Source: Pelagovum pacificum (GTDB taxonomy: Bacteria; Pseudomonadota; Alphaproteobacteria; Rhodobacterales; Rhodobacteraceae). From it: a stretch of 64,000 bases of DNA. This document shows, piece by piece, positions 43,750 through 51,014 of the stretch (the first letter of the stretch is position 1; every line of letters begins with the position of its first letter). A program made the translations under genes and the position numbers. A model generated the notes under the pieces. The model did no database searches. It was not told the DNA's origin and saw only the letters and a list, made by a program, of their open reading frames with translations. The stretch is taken from positions 186,001 to 250,000 of the forward strand of contig NZ_CP065915.1 of assembly GCF_016134045.1 (NCBI RefSeq). Direction: 5' to 3'.

Positions 43750-45447
43750 ATGCCATATCAGGCCTCGGTTTCCGAGTTCCGTTTCCTCCTCGACCATGTC
43801 GTCGGCTTCGAGCGCGTCGCCGACACCGACCGTTTCGCGGAGGCCACGCCCGAGACGGTGGACGCCATTCTCACCGAGGCCGGTCGGCTCTGCCAGACCA
43901 TCGTCGCCCCGCTGCAGCGCCCCGGTGACACCAATCCCGCAAGGCTCGAGAACGGCATCGTGCGCACGCCCCCGGGCTTCGGCGAGGCGTTCGCCGCCAT
44001 CGCCGAGGGCGGCTGGATCGGCATCTCCGCCGATCCGGACTACGGCGGAATGGGCCTGCCCCTGACGCTCACCACCGCGTTCAACGACATGATGGCAGGC
44101 GCCTGCCTTGCCATGCAGCTCAACCCGCTGATGAGCCAGGGCCAGATCGAGGCGCTCGAACATCATGCCAGCGACGAGTTGAAGGCGCTCTACCTGCCAA
44201 AGCTGATCTCCGGCGAATGGTGCGGCACGATGAACCTCACCGAACCGCAGGCGGGCTCGGACGTCGGCGCGCTCAGCACGAAGGCGGAGCCGAACGGCGA
44301 CGGCACTTTCGCGATCACCGGTCAGAAGATCTACATCACCTGGGGCGACAACGATTTCTCCGACAACGTCTGCCACCTCGTTCTCGCGCGGCTGCCGGAC
44401 GGCCAGCCGGGGACGCGCGGTATCAGCCTCTTCCTCGTTCCGAAATATATCCCCGATGCCGACGGCACCCCGGGCGAGCGCAATTCGCTGCAGGTCGTCA
44501 GCCTCGAGCACAAGCTCGGTCTGCATGGCTCCCCGACCGCAGTCATGGAATACAGCGGCGCGACCGGCTGGCTCGTCGGGCCCGAGCACGGCGGCATGGC
44601 CGCGATGTTCACGATGATGAACAATGCCCGGCTCGGCGTCGGCACGCAGGGTGTCGGCGTAGCCGATGCCGCCTTCCAGCTCGCCCTCGCCCACGCGACG
44701 GGGCGCAAGCAGGGCAAGGCCGCCGGCAGCGGCACCATCGTCGAACATGCCGACGTGCGCCGGATGCTGGCCGGCATGAAAGCCGATCTCTTCGCCGCCC
44801 GCGCCATCACGCTCGCCTGCGCCGTCGCGCTTGACATGGCGAAGGCCACGGGCGAGGACGCGTGGGCCGCCCGTGCCGCCCTGCTGACGCCGATCGCCAA
44901 GGCCTTCGGCACCGACATCGGCGAGGAAATCGCCTCGACCGGCATCCAGGTCCATGGCGGCATGGGCTTCATCGAGGAGACGGGGGCCGCGCAGCTGCTG
45001 CGCGACGTGCGCGTGACCTCGATCTACGAAGGCACCAACGGCATCCAGGCGATGGACCTTGTCGGACGCAAGCTGGCCGACAAGGGTGAGGCCGCGTTCC
45101 GCCTGATCGACGAGATCTGCGCCGGCTCCGAAGCGGCCCGCGCCGAACAGCCCGGCCTTGCAGACGCGGTCTACGATGCGGCTGAATCGCTGCGCGACGC
45201 GACCGAGGCGCTGGTCGCGCGCGACCCGGCCGACCGCTTCGCCGATGCCGTGCCCTACCTGCGCGCCTTCGCCCGCGTCCTCGGCGGGCACTTCCACCTC
45301 GTCGCGGCGACCTCGGGCGAGGCAGCCCGCACCAAGCTCGCCCGGTTCTACATCGATCGTCTGCTCCCGGAACATGCGAGCCTGCTCGCCGGGCTCGATG
45401 CCGCTGACGCGGTGCTCGACCTTTCGCCGGACGAGCTCGCCGCGTGA
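43750..45447 (+). CDS. Acyl-CoA dehydrogenase with C-terminal extension (DmdC-like family)
   Basis: A 565-residue flavoenzyme. The N-terminus MPYQASVSEFRFLLDHVVGF and the C-terminal helical domain beyond residue 440 are those of the long acyl-CoA dehydrogenases that include the methylmercaptopropionyl-CoA dehydrogenase DmdC. WCGTMNLTEPQAGSDVGAL and FVITGQK-type strands bind FAD and acyl-CoA; the catalytic base appears to be Glu427 in YEGTNGIQAMDL. Substrate cannot be assigned from sequence; no dmdB or dmdD is adjacent. The MBL hydrolase gene overlaps its stop (GTGA). Confidence 0.9.
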   Translation: MPYQASVSEFRFLLDHVVGFERVADTDRFAEATPETVDAILTEAGRLCQTIVAPLQRPGDTNPARLENGIVRTPPGFGEAFAAIAEGGWIGISADPDYGGMGLPLTLTTAFNDMMAGACLAMQLNPLMSQGQIEALEHHASDELKALYLPKLISGEWCGTMNLTEPQAGSDVGALSTKAEPNGDGTFAITGQKIYITWGDNDFSDNVCHLVLARLPDGQPGTRGISLFLVPKYIPDADGTPGERNSLQVVSLEHKLGLHGSPTAVMEYSGATGWLVGPEHGGMAAMFTMMNNARLGVGTQGVGVADAAFQLALAHATGRKQGKAAGSGTIVEHADVRRMLAGMKADLFAARAITLACAVALDMAKATGEDAWAARAALLTPIAKAFGTDIGEEIASTGIQVHGGMGFIEETGAAQLLRDVRVTSIYEGTNGIQAMDLVGRKLADKGEAAFRLIDEICAGSEAARAEQPGLADAVYDAAESLRDATEALVARDPADRFADAVPYLRAFARVLGGHFHLVAATSGEAARTKLARFYIDRLLPEHASLLAGLDAADAVLDLSPDELAA

Positions 45448-46478
45448 CCATCCGGGCCGAGGCGATATCGACCCCGTGGGACACGCCGCCCGCGGCAGGC
45501 GAGGCGATCGAGGTGGCCGAGGGCATTTACTGGCTGCGCTTGCCGCTGCCGATGAAGCTCGACCACGTGAATGTCTACGCGCTTGACAACGGGGACGGCT
45601 GGACGCTGATCGACACCGGCATGGCGACGACAGCCGGACGTGCCGCGCTGCGGGCCGCGCTCGACGGACCGCTCGCGGGCAAGCCTGTCACACGCGTCGT
45701 CGTCACGCATCACCACCCCGACCACGTCGGCCTCGCCGGAGGGTTGATGGCACAGGGGGCGGAGCTCCTGATCCCGCGCACCGCCTACCTGATTGCGCGG
45801 ATGCTCGTGCTCGACGAGCAGGACGTCGCGCCGCCCGAATCCGTCGCGTTTTACCGCGCCGCCGGGCTGGAGGGCGCGGCGCTCGACCGCTACATCGCCC
45901 GCCGGCCATTCAACTTCGCTGATGTGGTGGAGCCCCTGCCGCTCGGCTTCCGGGACCTGCCAGAAGGCGGGATGCTGAAGATGGGCGGGCGCACTTGGGA
46001 CATTCGGCTCGGCGGCGGCCACGCCATCGACCACGCAACCTTCTGGTGCCGCGAAGAGCCGCTCGTCCTCGGCGGCGACCAGCTGCTGCCCGGCATCAGC
46101 CCCAACCTCGGCGTGCACCCGACGGAGCCCGAGGCCGACCCGGTCGCCGACTGGATCGCGGCGTGCCGGCGCCTCGCCCCCTTCGCGACGGAGGACCAAC
46201 TGATCCTGCCCGGCCACAAGCTGCCCTATCGCGGCCTGCCGTTCCGCCTGCGCCAGATGGAGGAGAACCATCACTCCGCCCTCGCGCGGCTGCGCAATCA
46301 CCTGGCCGAGCCACGCACGGCGATCGAGTGTTTCCCCGCGCTCTTCCGCCGCCGGATCGGCGAGGGCGAATTCGGCCTCGCGCTGGTGGAGGCGGTTGCC
46401 CATTGCAATCACCTCTGGCTCGCAGGGGAGGCCAGCCGCACCCGGCGCGGCGACGCATGGGTGTACAGTACGGCGTGA
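45444..46478 (+). CDS. MBL-fold metallo-hydrolase
   Basis: A 344-residue metallo-beta-lactamase-fold enzyme. VVVTHHHPDHVGLAG carries the HxHxDH metal motif; further ligands are in GGGHAIDHATFW, VLGGDQLLPGI and ILPGHKLPYRG. A C-terminal helical region of about 90 residues follows. It starts with GTG at 45444 overlapping the acyl-CoA dehydrogenase stop, so the two are coupled; a thioesterase-like or lactonase role in acyl-CoA breakdown is possible but only inferred. Confidence 0.9.
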   Translation: MTIRAEAISTPWDTPPAAGEAIEVAEGIYWLRLPLPMKLDHVNVYALDNGDGWTLIDTGMATTAGRAALRAALDGPLAGKPVTRVVVTHHHPDHVGLAGGLMAQGAELLIPRTAYLIARMLVLDEQDVAPPESVAFYRAAGLEGAALDRYIARRPFNFADVVEPLPLGFRDLPEGGMLKMGGRTWDIRLGGGHAIDHATFWCREEPLVLGGDQLLPGISPNLGVHPTEPEADPVADWIAACRRLAPFATEDQLILPGHKLPYRGLPFRLRQMEENHHSALARLRNHLAEPRTAIECFPALFRRRIGEGEFGLALVEAVAHCNHLWLAGEASRTRRGDAWVYSTA

Positions 46479-46528
46479 CCTTGCGCCCAACCTTGCACCC
46501 GGCGGCGCGGCATGCTCCGGTCTCGCAC

Positions 46529-47017
46529 ATGACGAATGATGAGATCGCCACCGCCGCCGAGGCGCACGAGGCCGACGCGCTGCCCGCCGTGCACGAAGTG
46601 CACGCCGATCCCGCCACCGGGATCGTCGCGGTCCCCGAGGGTCTGAAACGCAGCGCCGAGCGCAAGAGCGCCGCCCGCTGGGCCTACGAGCGGCTGATCC
46701 TCTACATCCGCAACTTCGAGCAGCAGCTCGATTCGGAACACGAGGTCGCCATCGGCTTCACCGGCGGCGATGCCGGCGTGATCCGGATCGAGGGGATGGG
46801 GTACTTCGACCCTGACATCGTGACCTTCTACGGGGCCGATGGCACGGGCGCGAAGACGCAGGTGATCCAGCATGTCACGCAGCTCAACGTCCTGCTGCGC
46901 GCGATGCCCAAACATATCGATCAGCCCAAGGCGAACCGGATCGGCTTCCGCCTCGCCCGTGATCTCGACGCCGAGGACGAGGCGGGCGATGCAACGCCGC
47001 CACCTGCGACAGACTGA
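46529..47017 (+). CDS. DUF6173-like hypothetical protein
   Basis: A 162-residue soluble protein. The core GLKRSAERKSAARWAYERLILYIRNFEQQLDSEHEVAIGF contains WAYERLILYIRNFE, followed by GYFDPDIVTFYGADGTGAKTQ and NVLLRAMPK. These resemble a conserved alphaproteobacterial family of unknown function that I remember as DUF6173. The C-terminal 20 residues are acidic and disordered. It lies 50 bp after the MBL hydrolase. Confidence 0.75.
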   Translation: MTNDEIATAAEAHEADALPAVHEVHADPATGIVAVPEGLKRSAERKSAARWAYERLILYIRNFEQQLDSEHEVAIGFTGGDAGVIRIEGMGYFDPDIVTFYGADGTGAKTQVIQHVTQLNVLLRAMPKHIDQPKANRIGFRLARDLDAEDEAGDATPPPATD

Positions 47018-47088
47018 CAGCTTCGTGAAGGTGACAGGGGCGACGCGATCGTCTAAGCACCGGACAACCAACGCACGAGGGAGCCGAC

Positions 47089-47223
47089 ATGGCCGAACAC
47101 AAGCACGGTGAGATGGACATCTCCGTTCAGCAACAGACCTTCGACACCTTCATCAAGTTCGTCACCCGTGGTGCGATCGTGATCATCGTCGGTCTCGTCC
47201 TCCTCGCCCTCGTCAACGGCTGA
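47089..47223 (+). CDS. aa3-type cytochrome c oxidase subunit IV (44 aa)
   Basis: A tiny gene with ATG at 47089 after GAGGGAGCC, ending TGA 47221-47223. The product MAEHKHGEMDISVQQQTFDT continues into FIKFVTRGAIVIIVGLVLLA, ending LVNG: a short hydrophilic N-terminus and one membrane helix. This is the small bacterial subunit IV seen in the Paracoccus and Rhodobacter aa3 oxidases. It is not essential for electron transfer in those enzymes. The other oxidase genes are elsewhere. Confidence 0.9.
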   Translation: MAEHKHGEMDISVQQQTFDTFIKFVTRGAIVIIVGLVLLALVNG

Positions 47224-47246
47224 CAGGCCAGCCCCGGATCATCCCC

Positions 47247-47861
47247 TTGCAGCGACGCGCTTTCCTTCTCGGCGCCCCGGCAACCCTGCTGACCGCCTGC
47301 GGCGCGGCAGAGCCGACCTGGGCGCCCGACGAATTCCTCAATCCCCGCATCTATGCCTTCGACGGGCCGCCGATGCTCACGCTCTTCACCATGCGGGAAG
47401 AGGGCGGCGGGCAGGGCGCGCACACCGGGCTGATGATCAATGCCAGCCAGCGGGTTATCTTCGATCCCGCCGGGACCTTCGGCCACGAGTCGATCCCGGA
47501 GCGGAACGATGTCCATTACGGCATCTCTCCGCAGGTCGAGGAATATTATGAGACCTACCACGCGCGGATCACCTACTACCTCTACAGACAGGACAAGGTC
47601 GTGCCTGCGCCGGTCGCCGAACAGGCGCTGCGCCGCGCGATGACTTTCGGCGCCGTGCCCAAGGCCCAGTGCGCCCGCGCGACCTCGACCATCCTGTCCG
47701 AGCTGCCGGGGTTCGAATCGATCAACGTCACGTGGTTCCCGAACGCGCTCGCCCGCCAGTTCGACCGCCTGCCCGGCGTCACCAGCCGCGAACGGCACGA
47801 GACGGACAGCGACGACAAGACGATCGCCCGCGCCGCCTTTGACGAACAGGTCGCCGAATAG
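47247..47861 (+). CDS. Putative lipoprotein or exported hypothetical protein (204 aa)
   Basis: Starts with TTG at 47247. The N-terminus MQRRAFLLGAPATLLTACGA is a twin-Arg-like or Sec signal with the lipobox LTAC (Cys18), so the protein is probably a lipoprotein. The body has GQGAHTGLMINASQRVIFDPAG, EYYETYHARITYYLYRQ and KAQCARATSTIL. The order His (in AHTGL) before Cys (in AQCARA) recalls permuted NlpC/P60 papain-like hydrolases, but this is only suggestive. I know no family name. Confidence 0.7.
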   Translation: MQRRAFLLGAPATLLTACGAAEPTWAPDEFLNPRIYAFDGPPMLTLFTMREEGGGQGAHTGLMINASQRVIFDPAGTFGHESIPERNDVHYGISPQVEEYYETYHARITYYLYRQDKVVPAPVAEQALRRAMTFGAVPKAQCARATSTILSELPGFESINVTWFPNALARQFDRLPGVTSRERHETDSDDKTIARAAFDEQVAE

Positions 47862-47897
47862 CGCACGGTCTCCGGCCTTCTTCGGGCTTCAAATATT

Positions 47898-48004
47898 TCT
47901 CGGGGGTGAATGGTCCGCAGGACCAGAGGGGGCAGACAGCCCCCTGAACCTGTCCGCCCGGAGGGCGGGCGTCCAGAGCGCACCGAAGGTGCGCCGCCGG
48001 ATCA
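47898..48004. repeat. Intergenic repeat family B, copy 2
   Basis: The first 50 bases are identical to 42599-42648. The copy runs through a GGACC hairpin and GGGGGC-agaca-GCCCCC, then CGAAGGTGCGCCGCCGGATCA, the last bases being the stop codon of azlD on the minus strand. Confidence 0.7.
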
Positions 48005-48325
48005 GGCCTGCAGCCAGATGCCGAGGTAGAACACCGCCGCCCCCGCCGCGATCGACAGCACGAGGTTCTTGCGCCAGACGCCGACCAGCAGCGTGGCGAG
48101 CGCCGCCGCGATCCACGCCGCGTCCGGCTCCCCGCCGGTCGAATCGGGCCAGAGCACCAGCGGCGCGACCATCCCCGGTAGCACCGCGACCGGCGTGTAG
48201 CGCAGCAGCCGCAGCACCAGCGGCGGCAACTTGCGGTCGCCGATTATGCCCAGGAACGAGAATCGGATCAGGAAGGTGCCGATCCCGAGCAGGACGATCA
48301 GCAGCCAGATCGCGGCGGAACTCAT
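48002..48325 (-). CDS. azlD: AzlD-family branched-chain amino acid exporter small subunit
   Basis: A 107-residue membrane protein with about four hydrophobic segments: AIWLLIVLLGIGTFLIRFSF, VLPGMVAPLVLW, AAWIAAALATLLVG and LVLSIAAGAAVFYLGI. TFLIRFSFLGIIGDRKLP and RYTPVAVLPGMVAPL are family signatures. Its ATG overlaps the azlC stop (ATGA). AzlC and AzlD export branched-chain amino acids or analogues. Confidence 0.9.
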   Translation of the reverse strand: MSSAAIWLLIVLLGIGTFLIRFSFLGIIGDRKLPPLVLRLLRYTPVAVLPGMVAPLVLWPDSTGGEPDAAWIAAALATLLVGVWRKNLVLSIAAGAAVFYLGIWLQA

Positions 48326-49032
48326 GGTGCCGGCCTCCCCATCAGGATCTCGACCGTCGCGCCCACCGCCATCGCGCAGGCCGCCGCCAGCAACAGCCCT
48401 GTGCCCGCCGGCAGTCCGGCCAGCAGCAGCGCCACGATGACCGAAGTCACCGCCGCCGCGACATGGGCCAAGGTTTTCAGCATCGGCGCAACGACGGCGA
48501 GGAAGGTGATCGGCAGCGCGAAGTCGATGTTCGCCTCGTCCGGAATGGCCGACCCGACCAGCGCACCGACGATCGTCATCGACGCCCAGAGCGGCGCGAT
48601 CGGGATGGCCACGCCGAGGAAGAACGCCACCCGTTCGCCGACCGTCATCTGCGGCTCTGCCTCGTAGCGGGCGACGGACAGCGCGAAGGTCTGGTCGAAG
48701 TTCAGGTAGCTCACCAGCGCCCGCTGCCAGAGCGGCGCGCTCCCCAGCCACGGCACGAGTGAGGCCGAATACATCGCCATTCGCAGGTTTACCGCCAGCG
48801 CGCCCGCAAGCGCCATCCAGACGCCCGCCCCGTCGAGGATCAACTGCAGCGCAGTCAGCTGCGACGCGCCCGCGATCACCAGCAGCGTCATCGAGAAGGC
48901 CTGGATCAGCGGCAGGCCCGCCTCGGTCGCGACCACGCCGAACAGCAGGCCGAACGGCCCCACGACGAGCACGAACGGCAGCCCGTCGCGAAAGCCCTGC
49001 CAGAAGGCGGATTTCTCGGTGGAGGTGGTCAT
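48322..49032 (-). CDS. azlC: AzlC-family branched-chain amino acid exporter large subunit
   Basis: A 236-residue membrane protein: FRDGLPFVLVVGPFGLLFGVVATEAG, IAGASQLTALQLI, LRMAMYSASLVPWLG and FDQTFALSVARY are typical AzlC stretches. It is coupled to azlD. Its start at 49032 is only four bases from the proposed fdhD start on the other strand, so the promoters of the two genes must lie within each other's 5' coding regions; no good ribosome site is seen for azlC. Confidence 0.91.
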   Translation of the reverse strand: MTTSTEKSAFWQGFRDGLPFVLVVGPFGLLFGVVATEAGLPLIQAFSMTLLVIAGASQLTALQLILDGAGVWMALAGALAVNLRMAMYSASLVPWLGSAPLWQRALVSYLNFDQTFALSVARYEAEPQMTVGERVAFFLGVAIPIAPLWASMTIVGALVGSAIPDEANIDFALPITFLAVVAPMLKTLAHVAAAVTSVIVALLLAGLPAGTGLLLAAACAMAVGATVEILMGRPAP

Positions 49033-49036
49033 TGCG

Positions 49037-49945
49037 GTGAATTACTCTGAAGGTCGCACCGTGGGTATCCGGCGACGGAAGGAATGGCAATTGGCCCGGC
49101 TCGAGGATCTCTCCGGCTATCGTCTCGCTCCCGATCCGGAGGCCGCGCGCCTGACCCGGAGGGTGGCCGGGCACGATGAAACCGGCGCGCGCATCGAGGC
49201 CGACGTGGTCGAGGAACGCCCCCTGACGATCTACCTCAACAGCCGGGAGATCGTCACCGCCATGACCATCGGCGACTACCCGGAATATCTCGCTCTCGGT
49301 TTTCTGAAGAACCAGGGGATGCTGGCGGATGGCGAGGATGTGACCGGCGTCGATTACGACGCGGAAGTCGAGACGGTCGTCGTGCGGACCCGTTCGCGGA
49401 CCACCTACGAGGACAAGCTCAGCCGCAAGACTCGCACCAGCGGCTGCGCCGTGGGCACCGTTTTCGGCGATATGATGGAGGGGCTCGAGGGCCTCACTCT
49501 GCCAGACCTCGCCTTGAAAACGTCCGATCTCTACGCGCTGTCGCACCGGATCAACCGGACGCCCTCGCTCTACCTGCGGGCCGGGGCGATCCACGGCACC
49601 GTGCTCTGCCGGGGGGATCAGCCGCTCGTCTACATGGAGGATGTCGGCCGCCACAACGCCGTCGACAAGATCGCCGGTTGGATGGTCGCGACGGGGGAGG
49701 GCGCGGCGGACAAGACTCTCTACACGACCGGACGGCTGACCTCCGAGATGGTCATCAAATGTGCGCTCATGGGCATCCCGGCGCTGGTCTCGCGCTCGGG
49801 CTTTACCGCGTGGGGTGTCGAGATTGCCAACCAGGTCGGCCTGACCCTGATCGGACGTCTCAAGGGCCGGCGCTTCCTCTGCCTCGCCGGGGAAGACCGG
49901 CTGGTGCGTGACGCGTCGCCGGACGGGACGGAGTCCACGGAATGA
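49037..49945 (+). CDS. fdhD: Formate dehydrogenase accessory sulfurtransferase FdhD
   Basis: A 302-residue FdhD, which sulfurates the Mo-bisMGD cofactor of formate dehydrogenase. EERPLTIYLNSREIVTAMT, GDYPEYLALGFL, TSGCAVGTVFG, AGAIHGTVLC, EDVGRHNAVDKI, TTGRLTSEMVIKCA and SRSGFTAWGVEIA are diagnostic. The loop Cys is Cys137; the second Cys of the CxxC seen in some FdhD is Gly140. GTG 49037 was chosen because GGAGG lies 11 bases upstream; GTG 49019 and GTG 49061 are alternatives. It starts the operon with mobA, mobB and moeA. Confidence 0.93.
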   Translation: MNYSEGRTVGIRRRKEWQLARLEDLSGYRLAPDPEAARLTRRVAGHDETGARIEADVVEERPLTIYLNSREIVTAMTIGDYPEYLALGFLKNQGMLADGEDVTGVDYDAEVETVVVRTRSRTTYEDKLSRKTRTSGCAVGTVFGDMMEGLEGLTLPDLALKTSDLYALSHRINRTPSLYLRAGAIHGTVLCRGDQPLVYMEDVGRHNAVDKIAGWMVATGEGAADKTLYTTGRLTSEMVIKCALMGIPALVSRSGFTAWGVEIANQVGLTLIGRLKGRRFLCLAGEDRLVRDASPDGTESTE

Positions 49946-50529
49946 AGGCGCCGGTCGGAGTGATCCTCGCAGGGGGGCGCGCGACGCGGATGGGCGGCGG
50001 CGACAAGGGGCGGCTGCGGCTCGGACGATCGACCATCCTCGACCACGTGATCGACCGTTTCTCGCCGCAAGTCGCCGCGCTGGCGCTCAACGCCAACGGC
50101 GACGCCGGGCGCTGGTCCGATGTCGGCCTGCCGGTGCTGCCCGACGGGATCGACGGCTTTCCCGGACCGCTCGCCGGGGTGCTCGCCGGGCTCGACTGGG
50201 CGGCGGAGCAGGGCGCCGACCATGTGGTGAGTGCCGCCGCCGACACGCCGTTCCTGCCGCCCGACCTCGTACCCCGCCTGCTGCTCGCGGCGGAGGAGGG
50301 GGCTGTGCCGATCGCGCTCGCCGCGTCGCCCTCTGGTCGTCAGCCGACCTTCGGGCTCTGGCCCGTCGCGCTGCGCGACGACCTCCGCCAGGCGCTGACG
50401 GACGGACTGCGAAAGGTGGTGATCTGGACCGATCGCCACGGCTGCGCGATGGCCGAGTTCCCCGACGATACCGCCTTCTTCAACGTGAACACGCCCGAGG
50501 ACCTTGCGACCGCGGAGACGATGGCGTGA
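49942..50529 (+). CDS. mobA: Molybdenum cofactor guanylyltransferase MobA
   Basis: A 195-residue nucleotidyltransferase adding GMP to molybdopterin. VGVILAGGRATRMGGGDKG is the nucleotide-binding loop; LDHVIDRFSPQVAALALNANG, PDGIDGFPGPLAGVLAGLDWA, SAAADTPFLP and FFNVNTPEDLA are all family features. ATG 49942 overlaps the fdhD stop and its own stop overlaps mobB (GTGA). Confidence 0.95.
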   Translation: MKAPVGVILAGGRATRMGGGDKGRLRLGRSTILDHVIDRFSPQVAALALNANGDAGRWSDVGLPVLPDGIDGFPGPLAGVLAGLDWAAEQGADHVVSAAADTPFLPPDLVPRLLLAAEEGAVPIALAASPSGRQPTFGLWPVALRDDLRQALTDGLRKVVIWTDRHGCAMAEFPDDTAFFNVNTPEDLATAETMA

Positions 50530-51014
50530 GGCTGTTCGGGATCGTCGGCTACAAGAACTCCGGCAAGACAGGACTGGTGGAGCGACTGGTCATCGAGCTG
50601 ACGGGCCGGGGCCTCAGGGTCTCCACCCTCAAGCACGCGCACCATGCGTTCGATGTCGACCAGCCGGGCCGCGACAGCCACCGCCACCGGGACGCCGGGG
50701 CGCGGCAGGTGCTGGTTGCCTCGGACCGTCGGTGGGCGCTGATGAGCGAGCTCGGCGATGCGCCCGAGCCGACCCTCGATGAGTTGCTCGAACGGCTCGA
50801 CCCGGTGGACGTGGTGCTGGCGGAGGGCTGGAAAACCGCGCCGATCCCGAAGATCGAGGCCTGGCGCGAAGCGGCCGGCAACCCGCTGCTCGCACCCGAC
50901 GACTCCACCGTCCGGGCGGTTGCCTCGGACGTCGAGGTGACGGTGCCGTGCCCGCGCTTCCCGCTCGACGATGCGTCCGCCATCGCCGACTTCATCCTGT
51001 CGGAGCCCGCATGA
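50526..51014 (+). CDS. mobB: Molybdopterin-guanine dinucleotide adapter MobB
   Basis: A 162-residue P-loop GTPase. FGIVGYKNSGKTGLVERLV is the Walker A region; VSTLKHAHHAFDVDQPGRDSHRHRDAGA and VLAEGWKTAPIPKIE are the family signatures. It starts with GTG at 50526 inside the mobA stop and overlaps the moeA fusion start (ATGA). It assists MobA in MGD formation. Confidence 0.93.
   Translation: MRLFGIVGYKNSGKTGLVERLVIELTGRGLRVSTLKHAHHAFDVDQPGRDSHRHRDAGARQVLVASDRRWALMSELGDAPEPTLDELLERLDPVDVVLAEGWKTAPIPKIEAWREAAGNPLLAPDDSTVRAVASDVEVTVPCPRFPLDDASAIADFILSEPA

Noticed and set aside
43750..45447. Naming this acyl-CoA dehydrogenase dmdC.
   Set aside because: It belongs to the long subfamily that includes DmdC, but no other DMSP demethylation gene is in the window and the family has many members with other substrates.
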